DNA from: Icerya purchasi
Lineage: Eukaryota > Arthropoda > Insecta > Hemiptera > Monophlebidae
NCBI GenBank assembly: GCA_039619475.1
Contig: CM077116.1
Span: 150,305,088-150,369,087, forward strand
Length of the DNA: 64,000 nucleotides
Direction of reading: 5' to 3'
Position 1 is the stretch's first letter; each line of letters starts with the position of its first letter. The translations under genes were made by a program, and so were the position numbers. Below the pieces are notes generated by a model. The model did not search any database, was not told the DNA's origin, and saw nothing but the letters and a program-made list of their open reading frames with translations. Positions 25,001 through 36,840 of the stretch are shown in pieces.

Positions 25001-27536
25001 TTATGTGAGTGCCCGACACTCTTATTAACGTTTATTCAAACTACAAAATTACAATTATTCTTGCTCATTCTATACATCATAATATTAGTCGACTTAATAC
25101 TATATAAATTATATCATAATACGCATATACAAATACGTACACACACCGTAAATACTCACTTAACAATGGTTTTTTTTTTTTCTTCTTTTAAATCGTATTA
25201 TTCCAAAAATTTATAAAAATAATTCCGTTTTACAGTGTACAATTTTATAATTTATGTACCTCATACTGTTCCAAAATTATTCGCATTATTTTAATTAAAA
25301 AAAAAAAAAATGTTAACAAAAAGCATTCTATATAAATATATTATTGTAATGTTCTTTTCAAATTTATACATGTAGTTCAGTTTTATTTTACTTATACAAG
25401 AGGTTTACATTGTTTTTGAAATTTTTATTTGACTGCATATCTGCAATGAATTTGGGTTTTAAGAAATCGGTTCGGAAGACACTTTAGTCTAGTTTTTTTT
25501 CATTTTTTACATATTCGTATTTTTTTACACAATACCGATAAAATGAGAAACTTAACTAACAACATTCGATAGAATTGTCCGTTGTAAATTTAAAAATTCA
25601 TAAATATATAAAAAGCGCAAAGCCAACGACGGAGCAGTATCACGTGAGAGTGCCAGCGTTTCAATTTACATTTGCGCAATATGTATCCTTATAGAGATAT
25701 GTTTTACTTTATTCGATATTGTCCAATCAGTATCGAATTCGCTGAATTTTACTTTCATTAAAAATATTCAGAGAATATATGCAAAATGAATCGTAGTATT
25801 CGTAATGATTAAAACAAAAAACATTGGCAGGGGGGGAAATATGATAGAATGATGATATGAGTTATAGGAAAAATAAAATTTACAAGTTGTAAAGGCTTAA
25901 TATTTTATTAAACAAGAATAAAATCTTAATTAAAACATCATTTTCGTGGAGTTCCTGGTGAATTATTCTACTACTTTATTATAAAAGTCTTCCAAATTGT
26001 TCATGATTACGCGCCTATGAATGGTAAAGTTTCGAGGCTCCAGGGGGCCAGCGGCCCTCCCCTAACCCTTCTTGGCGACACACGACTTAACTTAGGAAAC
26101 CTTTCGTTCCTTGAATATTCCATCAGCCGCAAACAAAATAGAACGTGAGAATATACATAGAGAAAATTGCGAAGTTCGTTAAGGTTTTTAGCTGAGTGTG
26201 TATTTGTATTTGTAACGTATTTGAGTAGTTTGTTATAAAGCTTTTGCAAAAATTATTAATTATTTAAAGTGACAAGCGATATACAAAAAAATTGAAATTA
26301 TTTCGAATACTCTATTCTATAATAAAATTATACAGTGGAATTTTTTTAGAAGTTATAAAAAATGGTTATTTAAAAACGATAAGCTCTCCTTTTCTTTTCG
26401 TTTCCATTTAACTATTTCCATAATAGTAAAAAAATTTTAGTTTGCTCAAAATTGGAATACGTGTAAATTATAATTTCCAATTCGAGAGCTGCATAATTTT
26501 CGTTTAACTTTACGATAGTCGAGCTTGTTTTAGAGATTTTATCGTAATTAAAAAAAAAAAAAAACAGTACACTTTCTGCACGTGTCTAATTGTAATTATT
26601 TTAAAAGCAGGAAGATACTTTTGCATTCTCCAACAAAAAATGAATACAGAAACAAAAAATTAATAACAAAATAATTATACCATTTTCTGAAATATTTAAA
26701 ATTCCCGAATTTTTCGTCACGACTATAAATGAAATATCGCGTTTGCTACGGTTTTAAATACCGGAATTAAATGAATATAATTTTTTGTACAAACGTAAAA
26801 CGCAGATATTTCTGAGCAGTTCACACGGACAAATTAAACACATTTTCGCAAAAATAAAAACATATAACTTGAGAAAAAACAATTCATCTAAATCAGTAAT
26901 AAATCATTTTTACCGTCTACAATCTGAAGGCAATAAAGATGGTAAATTCCTGAGAATTGTGCATTCCAAAATTTTGCATAATTCGTGAGACAAATAAAAT
27001 GTTTCGCATTTCAAATAAAACTTGCGTACAGAATTCGCATGGATAAGTCGCGTTCTTCATTGTTAAAGACGTTATTTTTCACAATATGAGAAAAAAAAAA
27101 CTTAATTTATAGAAAAATGAGGACAAAACTAATTCTTTTAAATGAAAAATTTGTAGCGAATCAAATGAAATAGTCAAAAAAGTATATTTACAAGTTAACC
27201 AGGTTAGACTTTAGCAATACCGAAAAAGCTAATAGAATAGTTACAGTAACAGCGACCTATTTCTACATTTTGTAACAACATAGAAATTTTAGTCATAATT
27301 TTCTTACATTACCAGATATCTCGTATCAAATAAAAGAAATGAAGTAGAACTGGTGTAAGTATGTAGTGGGAATGAAAACAGATTGATGGATTAAAAAATG
27401 CACGGAATGGATACCGGGTAGTAGATAGGAGAAGATCAAAAAGAGAAGGGTTCGAACTAGACGAAGGGATGAAAATGAAAAAAACATGTCGAAAACGGTA
27501 TTGGATGCGGATAGAAGCAGATAGGATAGAATTAAA

Positions 27537-27582
<46 letters not shown>

Positions 27583-30500
27583 GCGATTTGAAGAATAATG
27601 TTTGCATTTTGGGAGAGGCCGATGTTCGAATCGAGCCTTATTCCCAAAACACGTACGATTAGTAAAACGAAAAATAAATAAATTTTTGAGATAATTAAAA
27701 GATTTTTTGTAATTGTAATTAAATTTACGTGATAATCATTAATTATTTATTCTGCGTAATTAACCTTCAATAAGTAAACATCGTTTATTGTCGAATGAAA
27801 TAAAATCAATTTTTATTATTGAAAACTTTCTTTTTCATTAAAAACGTATAAAATTCCTGTTTTTTTTATTTCGTTTCGCAAACCTAACTTATTTATTACG
27901 GCATAGATATTTTATATGAGTCATCAGAGTTGAAAAAAAAAAGTTTTTTCCGACTAAACTGATCAGAGGCCAGAGCTAGACTAAAAAAAGAACATTTTAA
28001 TAACATTTAAATAAGTCGTACATTTCCGTTATTAAACAATTATCGTGTTGTGGAAGTTTTCTGTGTGTGAGTATAAAAAATTTTTCAGAGTTTCAGAAAA
28101 AAACAAAAAAATGACGCTGATAATATTATGTTTTACCATTAAATGTACGGATAAAAAATTAAATAAGCGTTTTGTTGAAACAGGTTTTCCTTGTCTTTTA
28201 AAGAAAATATTAAAAATTACAAAGTGTTGAGTGATTTTAACTGTTTTAATTCATCGCACCAGTATTTTGTAGTATTAACGCTTTATTAAAATAGTACCAT
28301 TTACATGTATGTATCACTATAAAATCACTTAATATATCTAACCTTCAGCTAAATATGGTTTCACGGACTGAACCGTTTTCTCTAGTAAGCATTTTGCTAA
28401 ATCTGGTTCCTTTCTTTTGCATGTCTCAACATAACTAGCTACAAAGAAAAAAAGGAAAAAAAAAACAAGTTAATATCGGTCGATTAAGAGATTGTTAATA
28501 TGAATACGAGCAAAACAACACAACAAATGCAAATAAGAGGATTATTATTGGGTAAGAGAAAATACGAAAAAAACAATTATTTTACTTGACACCACCTTTT
28601 ACAAATTTTACAAGTGCGTTCTTGAAAATATAAATCGGTTATCATGTACTAAATGGTCAGTGCTGCCTCTAACGTAAATAAATCGTTTCGAAATTAAATA
28701 TCGCTCGTAATCTAGATGAATTTGAGAGCTAAATGGCCCTTTTGACTTACAGCGTTTTATTATGTAACGTTAACAAGCTATAAACCGGGTTTTGGCCAAC
28801 AAGAGTGTCAATGACGAGAATTGCTGAAGGAGGTGTGCTTATTAAGATACGTACAGTTGTTATATAATATTCGGCGAATTAAGTGCCTGGGGCGAAATGT
28901 ATTAGCAAATAATTACGGATAAGAATGCAGCCATTGTCCTCTACGACCAGAAAGAGTTCTATACATTGTTCAGTGTACAGAGGAATCGATAATGAGGTAG
29001 TTTGTAAACTATCATTTTGCAGTTGCGTTTGAAAAGTACAATAAAAAAAGACGGTTATAAATTTTGATTCGTTCGGTTTTTCTAGTAACAAAGTTCAATT
29101 CTTTGCACGAACTTACTTTAGCGCGATAACCGGAAAGATTTAAGCATTATTTCACCTAGATAACAAAAGAGGGCGCTTCACAACGTACTTTGAAATATCG
29201 TATTGGTTTTCAGCAGCACTGTTTACAAATTTTTATTAATTTTGACATTCATTTTGATTTTATAAGTTTAAAATGGAATTGAAATGTGGTGAATATTTTC
29301 CTGCAATACCGTTTTCCGTTTTTTTATACACGACTTTAAAAACCATTCTAGAGGCTCGACAGGCAAAAGTATTTAAAAAAAAAAAAACCTAATACAACAA
29401 TTGAGAATTTTTCCCGGCTAATATATCATTTTACCGCTAACTTTGCGTTTGAAATTGACATTTGAATGTATACGATTCAGTGTATGTACCGTCGTTTGTT
29501 TACGATCATGTCCGGATTATAAATGAATTCTCGTGATATTTATTTATTCCGATTCCCTCGGACACATCGTCTTTTGTTTAATTTATCCGCTGCGACGATG
29601 CGTCGACAATATGAAGCAGTATTGAGCGATGAGGAACTGTTGTACAGTGTCGTGTTATCAGGGCAATTTTACGCCAAACTGACGAATTTATACTAAATTA
29701 GTCGAAGTTGTTTATTATTATACGATGTTTGTTTCGCTCGATGCATGTTAAAAGCTTTATTTTAATAATTAAAAATTATTAAAATAAAATTTTGTTTTGT
29801 CTAATCTATGTTTGTCGATTCGTCACGACTTCATATTATCGCTTTGTTTTCGTTTTTTTTCGCATATCGTCGTTAGCGAGTTTAAGGAATACAACTGTTT
29901 TCCTTTTTCTTTTTGTTCTTTCGTGTTTCTTTCCTGATCTATTCATTCGACGAAAGACACCTGCAGCCTTAGTGCGAAGAAACATTTTTTTGTTTATTTC
30001 ATTATTATTATTATTATTATTCGTAATAAAAAAAAAATAATTTAAAAGAAAAATGCTCACGCTAGCAGACACGAAAGAGAATTTTATTTGTTTTAATGAA
30101 GTGTTTGATTAATGTTTCCAAAAATTCAGGAAATATAAAATATAAATATAATTTCGTTAAAATACCAAAGATAGCGTACTGAAGAGTAGAGTTCTTATTT
30201 TTTCTTTCGGTTATTTTTTGACTTTGCATATGCCGACGATGAAGCGAAATAACTACAATCCCTAACAAGCAGGTTAAATAGAAGATCAATCGAAATTTAG
30301 GATCGTTTAATTTTTGCGTAGGAAAAAGAAATAATGGAATTGAAGCGTGCCTTAATACCTGTTAGAATCGATAGTAATGGCATTATGTATGTTTGTTCAA
30401 TTATATAAGTTTTGCGTGTAAACCGTTCTAGAGGATTCTTTGTTTATTCGAAAGTGCACCCAGTCAGTAGTAGTACCATGTGAGTACTGATGTATTTATA

Positions 30501-33500
30501 AAAACTTGTAATATTATCATGCCGCGGATAAATATGAATCTGAATAAATAAAACGAATTTGAAATGCTCACAGCGTGAGTTATTCATCCCTGATGAAAAT
30601 ATTAACGTGCCTTAACACTGCTACGTAATTGACCATGTGAAGTAATTTCAATGATATTCTTCGTTTATTAGAAATTGTACAGTAGTGGTCTCGTGTGAGT
30701 TACCGATGTGAGTGCCGCGGTAGGTACGAGCCCATAAAATTTTGAAATTAAAGGCAAAAGTGCTAATAATAAGGTGGCGATGATTAACGTCAGTAACTTA
30801 AAGTATTTTATTAATGTTATTCACCAGACGGAATGGTAGATTCGAATAAAGATAATAAATAAGAAACCGCCATATTCAAGCTGAAATTACGGATGGCATT
30901 TGAAATACTATGTAAAGAATATCCAGATCTTCGCAGGGTGTAGAAAGTAGCAGCGTTTTAGGGTATATTATCACTTAGAAGTATTCTAATTATATTTTTT
31001 TTCAATACCGCCTTCAAGATTTACTATAAAAATGTATTGAATAATAATTATCCGATGAAAAATGATACACTTCAAGGTCATAAGAGATATTATTATTATT
31101 CTTAAATAACGTCTCGGTACACTAAATTCAAATGGCGCCAATTAAAAAACCATATTAAATTAGCGTAACAACAAAATCACTCGTTTTCTCTAAGACAAGT
31201 ATTGAAAACATTAGGAATATTTATTGCGGTTTTTAATTGTAATTTAGTGTACTGAAACTCTAATCAGTATTAATGTCGTTTAAGAATAATCGTAACATTT
31301 CCTTAAGGTATATATATACATATCATTGTAAAATATGTTATCTTTAATAAAATTTTCAGAGTAAATTTTAAATCACTTTTTTTTTTTTTCGTCTATATAA
31401 ATAAAAATGAATAGCTGAAATGTATGTACGCGCATAACTTCCGAACGACTGCACCAAATTGGATAATTTTTTTTATTGTGTTCGTTATTGCCAGGACAAG
31501 GTTTATGCGATAGAAAATTCTGAGAAAATTCACCGGAAAAGTCGGAAAGTTATGATGCAACCAGCGGTACAGAAACGCACACGAGACGAATAAAAAAAAA
31601 AAAAACTTTTTATAAAATTTAAAAAAAAACAATCACCATGGTAAATATAAATTAAACGTAAAAATTTAGATAAAATGATTAGGTATGAGTACACCACGTT
31701 CTGTTACTTCACTTCTTGCGTTCCTGAAATCGCCAAACCTCCGTGACATGATCGCGTTCCTAGCCTAGTTGCCAGTATTGCGGGGAGTTAAAAAAAGTAG
31801 TGGTTTCTATTATTTTTTACAGAGAACGCTACGGAATTTTTAATAATTGCTACCGGGAATGTTATTTATGTTAAAATTTGAAATCTTTACTCAACTACCG
31901 TAGTTTATTGTTTTGTTAATAAATTAATTTCAATAAAATGCTCGAGACGAAGAGGTAGAAAGATATGAGTGTGATTATGGGAGATCGCCGTGTGAATAAC
32001 TCGGCCTCTTTAAAATGACGGATGTGTGTGTGTGTGCTGTTTAAGTGAAACTTTTTGTTAGATCATGACAGATAGGTTACAGAAAGGTTGATCATCTTCA
32101 GCTAAATGTGAAACGTGAAGACCATTTTTTGTTGAACGGTAATAAACATGTTTCCCCCAGAAGATAGAAAGAATTTTCACATAAATATAATTCCAGATAA
32201 AACAAAAACTTTTTTATTAATTTCCTAGTACAGATTTAAATGGGTAACAGGAAGCAAGACTGGAAACCGTTCGAGTACGCACCGCTCGAGACCATTCATC
32301 TGAAAGACTGGAAACTGTATTTTTAATAAGTGCTACCGGGAACTTTGTTTATACTCAAATTTGAAATCCTTACTCAACTATTGTAGTTTACTGTCATAGT
32401 AATTAATTAATTGTAATAGGGTCGGAAGATACGAGTGAAGCAGATGTTCTCTTAAACGTGTAATTATGGAAAATCACCGTACGAACAACTCAGCCTCTTC
32501 AAAATAATGGCTGTGTGCGCTGTTTAGTTGGGCGAAACTTTTTTTTAGATCACGACAGACAAATTACACAAAGATCGATAATCTTCAGCTAAAGGTGAAA
32601 CGTGAAGAACAACTTTTTATTGGACGGTGATAAACACATGTTTCATAAAGAGAGAGAAAGAATCTTTACACATATATAATTCCAGATAGAACAACAATTT
32701 TTTTATGAATTTCCAAGTACAGATTTAAACCGGTGTATTAATATACGGGCGAAGCCGTGCGTAATAACTAGATTTTTAATAAGTTTATTTAACTTTATTA
32801 TTTTTCAGGTATTACAGCGCTGTCTGCATAGTAATACATTTTTTTCCGTTATTCACTTTGTTCGGTCTCGTCCATTGCATCTAGAGCGATTTTACTAACT
32901 GATTTAGTTGTGCAGACACTGATGTCACCTTTAGAACTGTTATTATTACGCGGGTGATCTACATACATATATCGTTGAGCAGTCTACGTTTTTATAATTG
33001 CGACATTTCCATCATTACGGATACACGCTGTCTGATCCGCGGTCACGATTTCTGGTTGCGTCATAAGAATAGATTGTTATCTGCATGGATAACTCTAATA
33101 CTCGTGGATTGCTTCAGAGAGAAGAAGATAAAAGGAAAAAACCTTCCTTATAAATAATTGAAATCGTATACACAATATGTAAACTTTTTCGCAATAGCCA
33201 AATTTTTGCAATTAAAACGATGAGAAAAAGTAATACGGTAAAACATTTGAATTAAATTTAGGCGAAGGTTTGATTTACTTCGGTCAGCGATATTTGTAAG
33301 ATTGTCAGACTGCGGCAGCATTTTTAGCACTATACCTGTGATTAATTCTCACGTTTCCGCAGATAAAAAACAAAAAAAAGAACAACAAAAAAACAGCGCT
33401 AATTAGTAACAAGATAGACTCTAGGGTGGAGGAAAGTTCTCTGTTTAGTTGAAAACTGATTAGTATTTTTGCATACTGATAAACTACGATAATTTGAAAA

Positions 33501-35644
33501 AAAAACAACAAACATATATATACGCGCATAAAAGACTTTCGTAATTAAAGGATTTTGTCAAAATTTCAATTTTTATCATTCGACAAAAGAGGAAACAATG
33601 TGAATGAAAAAAATGCTCGCTCCGTAGCGGAAAGAACTGGTTTTTCCTAAATATTGAAATTCGATCAAACAAATTAGCTGCCGATGTTTCTAAATTTAGG
33701 GAAAAATATGAAACAGAAGGAAAGAATATAGTGATATTAATGAGCATATTAAATAATAAATCGCCATAAAATTGAAGCAATAATAATTATCGAGGGATCT
33801 AATGATAATTTTTATTCGTAATCAGTCAAGGATTAACAGAATAACGAGTCAGAAGTATGAAATAAAAGTCAGGTAAAAACATGCATATCGCGTTGCCTTT
33901 CTGATTTTTGTTCTTTTTTTTGTTTAACAGAAATTTAAAGACGCGAATAGAATACAAAATATTATATTGGAAGAGTTAAATTAATATAAAATATCAACAT
34001 TAAAAAAAAAAAAACATACAAGCTTCCTCGTTTTTTTTTTTTTTTTATTTGAATCGATTTATTCAAACGAAGTCAAATTTGCTTTTTTCCCTTTCTTTTT
34101 ATTTTTTTCAGGCTCCGGTTTCTCAAGGTGAAATAAATAACCGGGATTTCCTCAGAACGTGCGATCCTGCTTTTTATTTTTAGTCTTGGCCTCTCCACTC
34201 GTGTTCACTTTTGTCGGCTTCTTTCGTTTCCTCAATTTCTAACCTTTTTCTTTTTGTTCCGATATAATTGTCTTCCCCTTTAGCTCTTTGCATTAGGTAA
34301 ACATGCTGAGATTCACAAAAGGAAAACACAAAAAACCGAGAGTACGCGAGTTATCAGACGGACCTTTTTGAGAATATGTACGTACATCCTGCTTCGTACA
34401 ATAAAAAAACTTATCGTTACATGAGAAAACTTGAAGTTTGAGTCGTTCCGTAATCAGCTCTAGCCAGCTTGTAATTAAGCACCAGCCGAATCTATCAGCA
34501 AGATATGAAAAATCTGGCTAACGATTAGTATGATTTAGTGCACTATGAACATGTTTAAGACGCATCTTCGCTTTATTACATTAGCAGCACCGTGAAACAG
34601 AGGAGCGCACTGCGAAAAATAACTGCAGTAGGAAAACCGATCACATCATGAGCGTCGGCGACTACCTATTCGTATATTTCAGCTGTACAGATATAGGCAT
34701 AGAGTGTTCATAGCATATTCAAAATGCAACTGTACACGCGGGACTACACTTGCAACTGATATTGTGATTGTTTGATTTTTATGGATGTACAAATGCAGTC
34801 CCGTGTGTGTGTCTCCTGTATACTGACATGCGTATGCATGTTTGCCATTGCCTACCATATGATTCTATTAGCGCGATTATTTAATTTAATTTTTCGTAAT
34901 AATTTCCGTCATCGCTCGGGATCGAAGCCGAGACTTCCGAAACGGTAGTCAAGCGCTCTATAGGCTATCGTGAAACGTTTCATTTTTTTCCCTGCGCATG
35001 TCGAATTAGAAAAATCATAAAAAGTTTAATGCGGTGAAAAATCACCATTATATGAAATAACGAAATGCAGAGATAGGAAGTCTGATTAAATGGGAATAGG
35101 AAGCGGCCTGGATGAAGGAGGGTTTTTCTTTTGATCTGGCAGTAAATACCGTTCAACGACTGCATGGCCGAGATAAAAGTTGATCACTACGAGTCAAGGC
35201 CCACGTCGAACAATAACTAAATTTTGGTAAAGAGGAAAAACAGACAGAAACTTTGATCAGTTCTGATTCTGGGCGAAATGAGTAAAAGTGTGATCTTCCA
35301 AACGAAATGAAAAGAAAAAGACACAGAGCTGACCATGGCGAAATCACGCGCAATCTCCACCGGTAATGGTTATAATTGTAGATTTGCTCCATTGTAATGG
35401 TTTTAACCCAGTTGCTTCGTTATTTTCTTCCTAGGTGCAGATTTTAATTAAAGCAATTAATGAACTCGGCTAGAAAGTTTAGCGATGATAAAAGCGTAAT
35501 TGAGACAGCGTAGCTGCAGAATAAATACCAGTACTTACGTAATCGTTTAGCTTGCGTGTCCAGCACGGCTATGGTCAGCAGTAGGAGACCCGCGAAGCAG
35601 CCGAAGGCCCGGAATAGATTCGCCGAACGGCTGAGAGAATGCAT
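21870..35644 (-). CDS. takeout-like / JHBP-family secreted protein, six coding exons
   Basis: Spliced CDS, join(21870..22024, 22518..22676, 24431..24564, 24739..24886, 28343..28438, 35539..35644) on the minus strand, 798 nt, 265 residues plus stop. All introns are GT-AG and all split codons rejoin cleanly. Residues 1-32 form a signal peptide (hydrophobic 14-28). Cys42 and Cys52 match the N-terminal cysteine pair of the family. AEGIPKMKIPALEPL lies at about 66-80, the GRILVLPLKGKG strand at about 145-155, and NIVADLSGTGEL at 163-174. The C-terminus ends DEILPDN. Family members are secreted carriers of hydrophobic ligands (juvenile hormone or others) acting in haemolymph, fat body or antennae; the ligand here is unknown. 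Length is near the usual ~250 residues. The family call is very likely; orthology to Drosophila takeout itself is not claimed. Confidence 0.93.
22518..22676 (-). CDS. takeout-like gene, coding exon 5
   Basis: Acceptor aatttcag before 22676; donor gtatgttt next to 22518. Begins NIVADLSGTGELTTDKKGRQ and continues with VKVKCRVGDATGT. It matches the central beta region that follows the GNFT-type motif in this family. Phase is 1 at both ends, consistent with exons 4 and 6. Confidence 0.92.
22872..23204 (+). mobile_element. non-autonomous hAT-like MITE (333 bp) in takeout intron 4
   Basis: Flanked by a perfect 8-bp direct repeat GTTCCAGT (22864-22871 and 23205-23212). Ends are imperfect inverted repeats: CAGGGCTGTATCTAG at the left, CAGAGCCGTATCTGG reading inward from the right, 12 of 15 matching. 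The interior is AT-rich and non-coding. An 8-bp target duplication with CAG-starting ends is the hAT hallmark. The orientation is arbitrary. Confidence 0.8.
24431..24564 (-). CDS. takeout-like gene, coding exon 4
   Basis: Encodes VSYEKLSAEGTIILPL followed by YDIDGRILVLPLKGKG. Donor gtaagttatg at 24421-24430. Two acceptors are possible: aatag before 24564 and atcag before 24541. Only 24564 keeps the frame with exon 3 (AA + A = Lys), so it is used. The short intron 3 (24565-24738) is 174 bases. Confidence 0.9.
24739..24886 (-). CDS. takeout-like gene, coding exon 3
   Basis: Acceptor cttcacag before 24886; donor gtaagttt at 24731-24738. The reading continues AEG|IPKMKIPALEPLVIP and then the LNLKDLKAWGCTNFIV strand. 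This is the most recognisable takeout/JHBP segment. A plus-strand open frame over the same bases is a shadow. Confidence 0.92.
24887..28342 (-). other. intron 2 of the takeout-like gene
   Basis: About 3.5 kb. It holds a poly-AT microsatellite (27544-27580), a GC-richer patch at 26020-26100 that may be a decayed transposon end, and a short tract at 27600-27650 with a tRNA B-box-like gttcgaatc. No further exon is recognised. Confidence 0.75.
27544..27580. repeat. (AT)n microsatellite
   Basis: About 37 bases of alternating AT. It creates an artificial IYIYIY frame on the minus strand. Confidence 0.95.
28343..28438 (-). CDS. takeout-like gene, coding exon 2 (cysteine pair)
   Basis: Acceptor ttgtag before 28438; donor gttaga after 28343. 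Encodes SYVETCKRKEPDLAKCLLEK and continues to YLAE. Cys42 and Cys52 fit the conserved N-terminal disulfide of the family. A second AG four bases inside the exon would break the frame with exon 1, so 28438 is preferred. Confidence 0.9.
31090..31295. repeat. small inverted-repeat (MITE-like) element
   Basis: Left arm 31097-31130 includes ATTATTCTTAAA and GGTACACTAAATT. The right arm (31239-31292) is its reverse complement with a ~13-base gap. No clear target duplication is seen, so the class is unknown. Confidence 0.4.
31392..32771 (+). mobile_element. non-autonomous Helitron-like element
   Basis: Begins TCTATATAAATAAAAATGAA, a typical 5' end of insect Helitrons. Ends with a GC hairpin (ACGG..CCGT, 32745-32758), a ten-base spacer and CTAG (32768-32771), the CTRR-type 3' end. 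There are no inverted repeats and no target duplication, as expected. No Rep/helicase coding sequence is present. The following base is A rather than the usual T, so the exact 3' boundary is slightly uncertain. Confidence 0.65.
31833..32740 (+). repeat. internal ~485-bp tandem duplication inside the Helitron
   Basis: Two diverged copies in direct order, about 31833-32240 and 32316-32735. Shared anchors are GCTACCGGGAA (31849, 32332), TTACTCAACTA, ATCTTCAGCTAAA, GTGAAACGTGAAGA and ACAGATTTAAA. The divergence suggests an old duplication. Confidence 0.7.
34635..34975 (-). mobile_element. tRNA-derived SINE, family 1, copy a
   Basis: Reads on the minus strand GATAGCCTATAGAGCGCTTG (A-box region) and CTTCGATCCCGAG (B-box region), then a body with GGCAATGGCAAACATGCATAC, ACACACACGGG and AATAGGTAGTCGCCGACGCTC. 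The same blocks are in copy b at 39273. It lies in takeout intron 1. Confidence 0.72.
35539..35644 (-). CDS. takeout-like gene, coding exon 1 (signal peptide)
   Basis: ATG at 35642-35644 starts MHSLSRSANL, followed by a hydrophobic stretch and a likely cleavage site near DTQA (residues 29-32). The exon ends TTA C and is followed by the donor gtaagtac (35531-35538). The frame extends 10 codons upstream only to a GTG, so ATG 35644 is chosen. An acceptor-like cgacag lies just upstream (about 35675-35680), so a non-coding 5' exon is possible. The first base of codon 36 (Pro) is in this exon. Confidence 0.88.
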
Positions 35645-36540
35645 CTTTATGAACTGACGTTTGTCGTTGCGCACCTGTCGAATGATAAATAATTAATCTA
35701 TAATATACATCGACCGTTGTTCGGTAAATACGATAGTTAAGCGAAGACCATCACAGGCAGTGTCGTCCGTTTCGGGTTGCCGTTAGGCGCTTTTGTTCAA
35801 CCGTTATTGGAAAAAAGACGATTATATAATAAAGCGATTGACGCGCGAATTGTTCGAAAAGACAATTATTCTCGCTGACCGACCGCTGACAAGTAATTCT
35901 TATCGAGCAGATCTCTCCAATTTTCCTCACTAAACAAACCGAATTACTTAATTTCTGTTATGCTGGGTTTGCGTCAGCACGCGCTTGGAAAAATTATCAT
36001 CTTCCAACCGTGTACAACTTCTGGTCGATTAGTGGAATGCAACTCGATTAACAGCTGGTGCACGGAGAAAATTTACCGATCTTTCTCCATTGTGTATACG
36101 GTGTCGTCGTCTAATGTCCAACTAACTGGTTTGTACTTTACCACGAACGATCCTCGTTCGACTGGTTAAAATTCGAGTGCAATGTCGACTATTTCGTAAC
36201 AATTCGGTCAAAGCCGCGTACTGTTCGCGTATTATACCGCCATCGACATCCGCTTTCGTTACTCGGCCGTTATGTAAGAGATTTCGATTTTCTCGCGAAA
36301 CATCGAAACTAAACCGCGATTCTCGTTCCGCATCTCTAGATCAGTTTTCCGTTCATATTGTACAGTTATTCCTTTTTGTCTAGTAAACAGCGTACTCGCG
36401 TAGTGGTGCTGATAAGGGGGCCAATTTTTCCAAATTTACCGGAAAATACAGTTTAATTGTGTGCAATTTGCGATTATTTATGATTTATATCGTATAAATG
36501 CAAAAATAATTTGCAATTTTTAGTCAGTATAGAATGTCTG
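35645..36540. other. upstream flank of the takeout-like gene
   Basis: CG content is above the local average at 35720-36400. Holds an acceptor-like cgacag at about 35675-35680 on the minus strand. Two short plus frames (35960-36169, 36177-36383) have no family signature. It may contain the promoter or a 5' UTR intron; no TATA box assigned. Confidence 0.35.
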
Positions 36541-36840
36541 ATAGTTTAGTTTAGTTAAGGTGCTGGCTGACGGACCAGAGGTGTCATAGGTTATCGAAAC
36601 TTATCTCGTTCCGGATCCAAGTCGTTCCGAGGTTTGTCCTGTCTAAAATACTTAGGTACTAGAGAAATCTGGGAAGTAAAGGCACCCGAGAGGAAAGAAC
36701 CGGACCCGATCTCTTCATATCCACCAGACTTAATACACATTGTGAACCATAATTCGCAATCCCCGACACCCTGTCAAGGATGTGGGACTTATAATTACGA
36801 GGGGAGGGCACGACCTCAGAAATTCATTTCGGGATAAAAC
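36541..36840 (+). mobile_element. tRNA-derived SINE, family 2, copy a
   Basis: Shares, in order, AAGGTGCT, TATCGAAACTT, TTCCGGATCC, GAAATCTGGGAA, GTAAAGGCACCCGAGA and CAATCCCCGACACCCT with the minus-strand copy at 63.1-63.4 kb. The head is a decayed tRNA-like segment. A 67-codon open frame here (36634-36837) is therefore not a gene. Confidence 0.65.

Larger units (their letters stand above)
28439..35538 (-). other. intron 1 of the takeout-like gene
   Basis: About 7.1 kb between coding exons 1 and 2. It contains a small inverted-repeat element (31090-31295), a Helitron-like element (31392-32771) and a minus-strand SINE (34635-34975). I see no other coding exon. The stretches 28440-31080 and 32780-34630 are AT-rich with scattered ATT runs and nothing recognised. 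Confidence 0.8.

Noticed and set aside
27309..27647. Two minus-strand frames of 93-112 codons with IYIYIY runs
   Set aside because: They depend on the AT microsatellite at 27544-27580 and show no domain.
29792..30072. Overlapping frames of about 80 codons on both strands
   Set aside because: Low-complexity T/A-rich translations without motifs, inside takeout intron 1.
35645..35674. Ten-codon N-terminal extension of the takeout-like protein
   Set aside because: It begins with GTG, not ATG, and includes the region of an acceptor-like site; the ATG at 35644 gives a normal signal peptide.
36634..36837. 67-codon plus-strand frame near the takeout-like gene
   Set aside because: The sequence is a copy of the SINE at 63.1-63.4 kb, so the frame is incidental.
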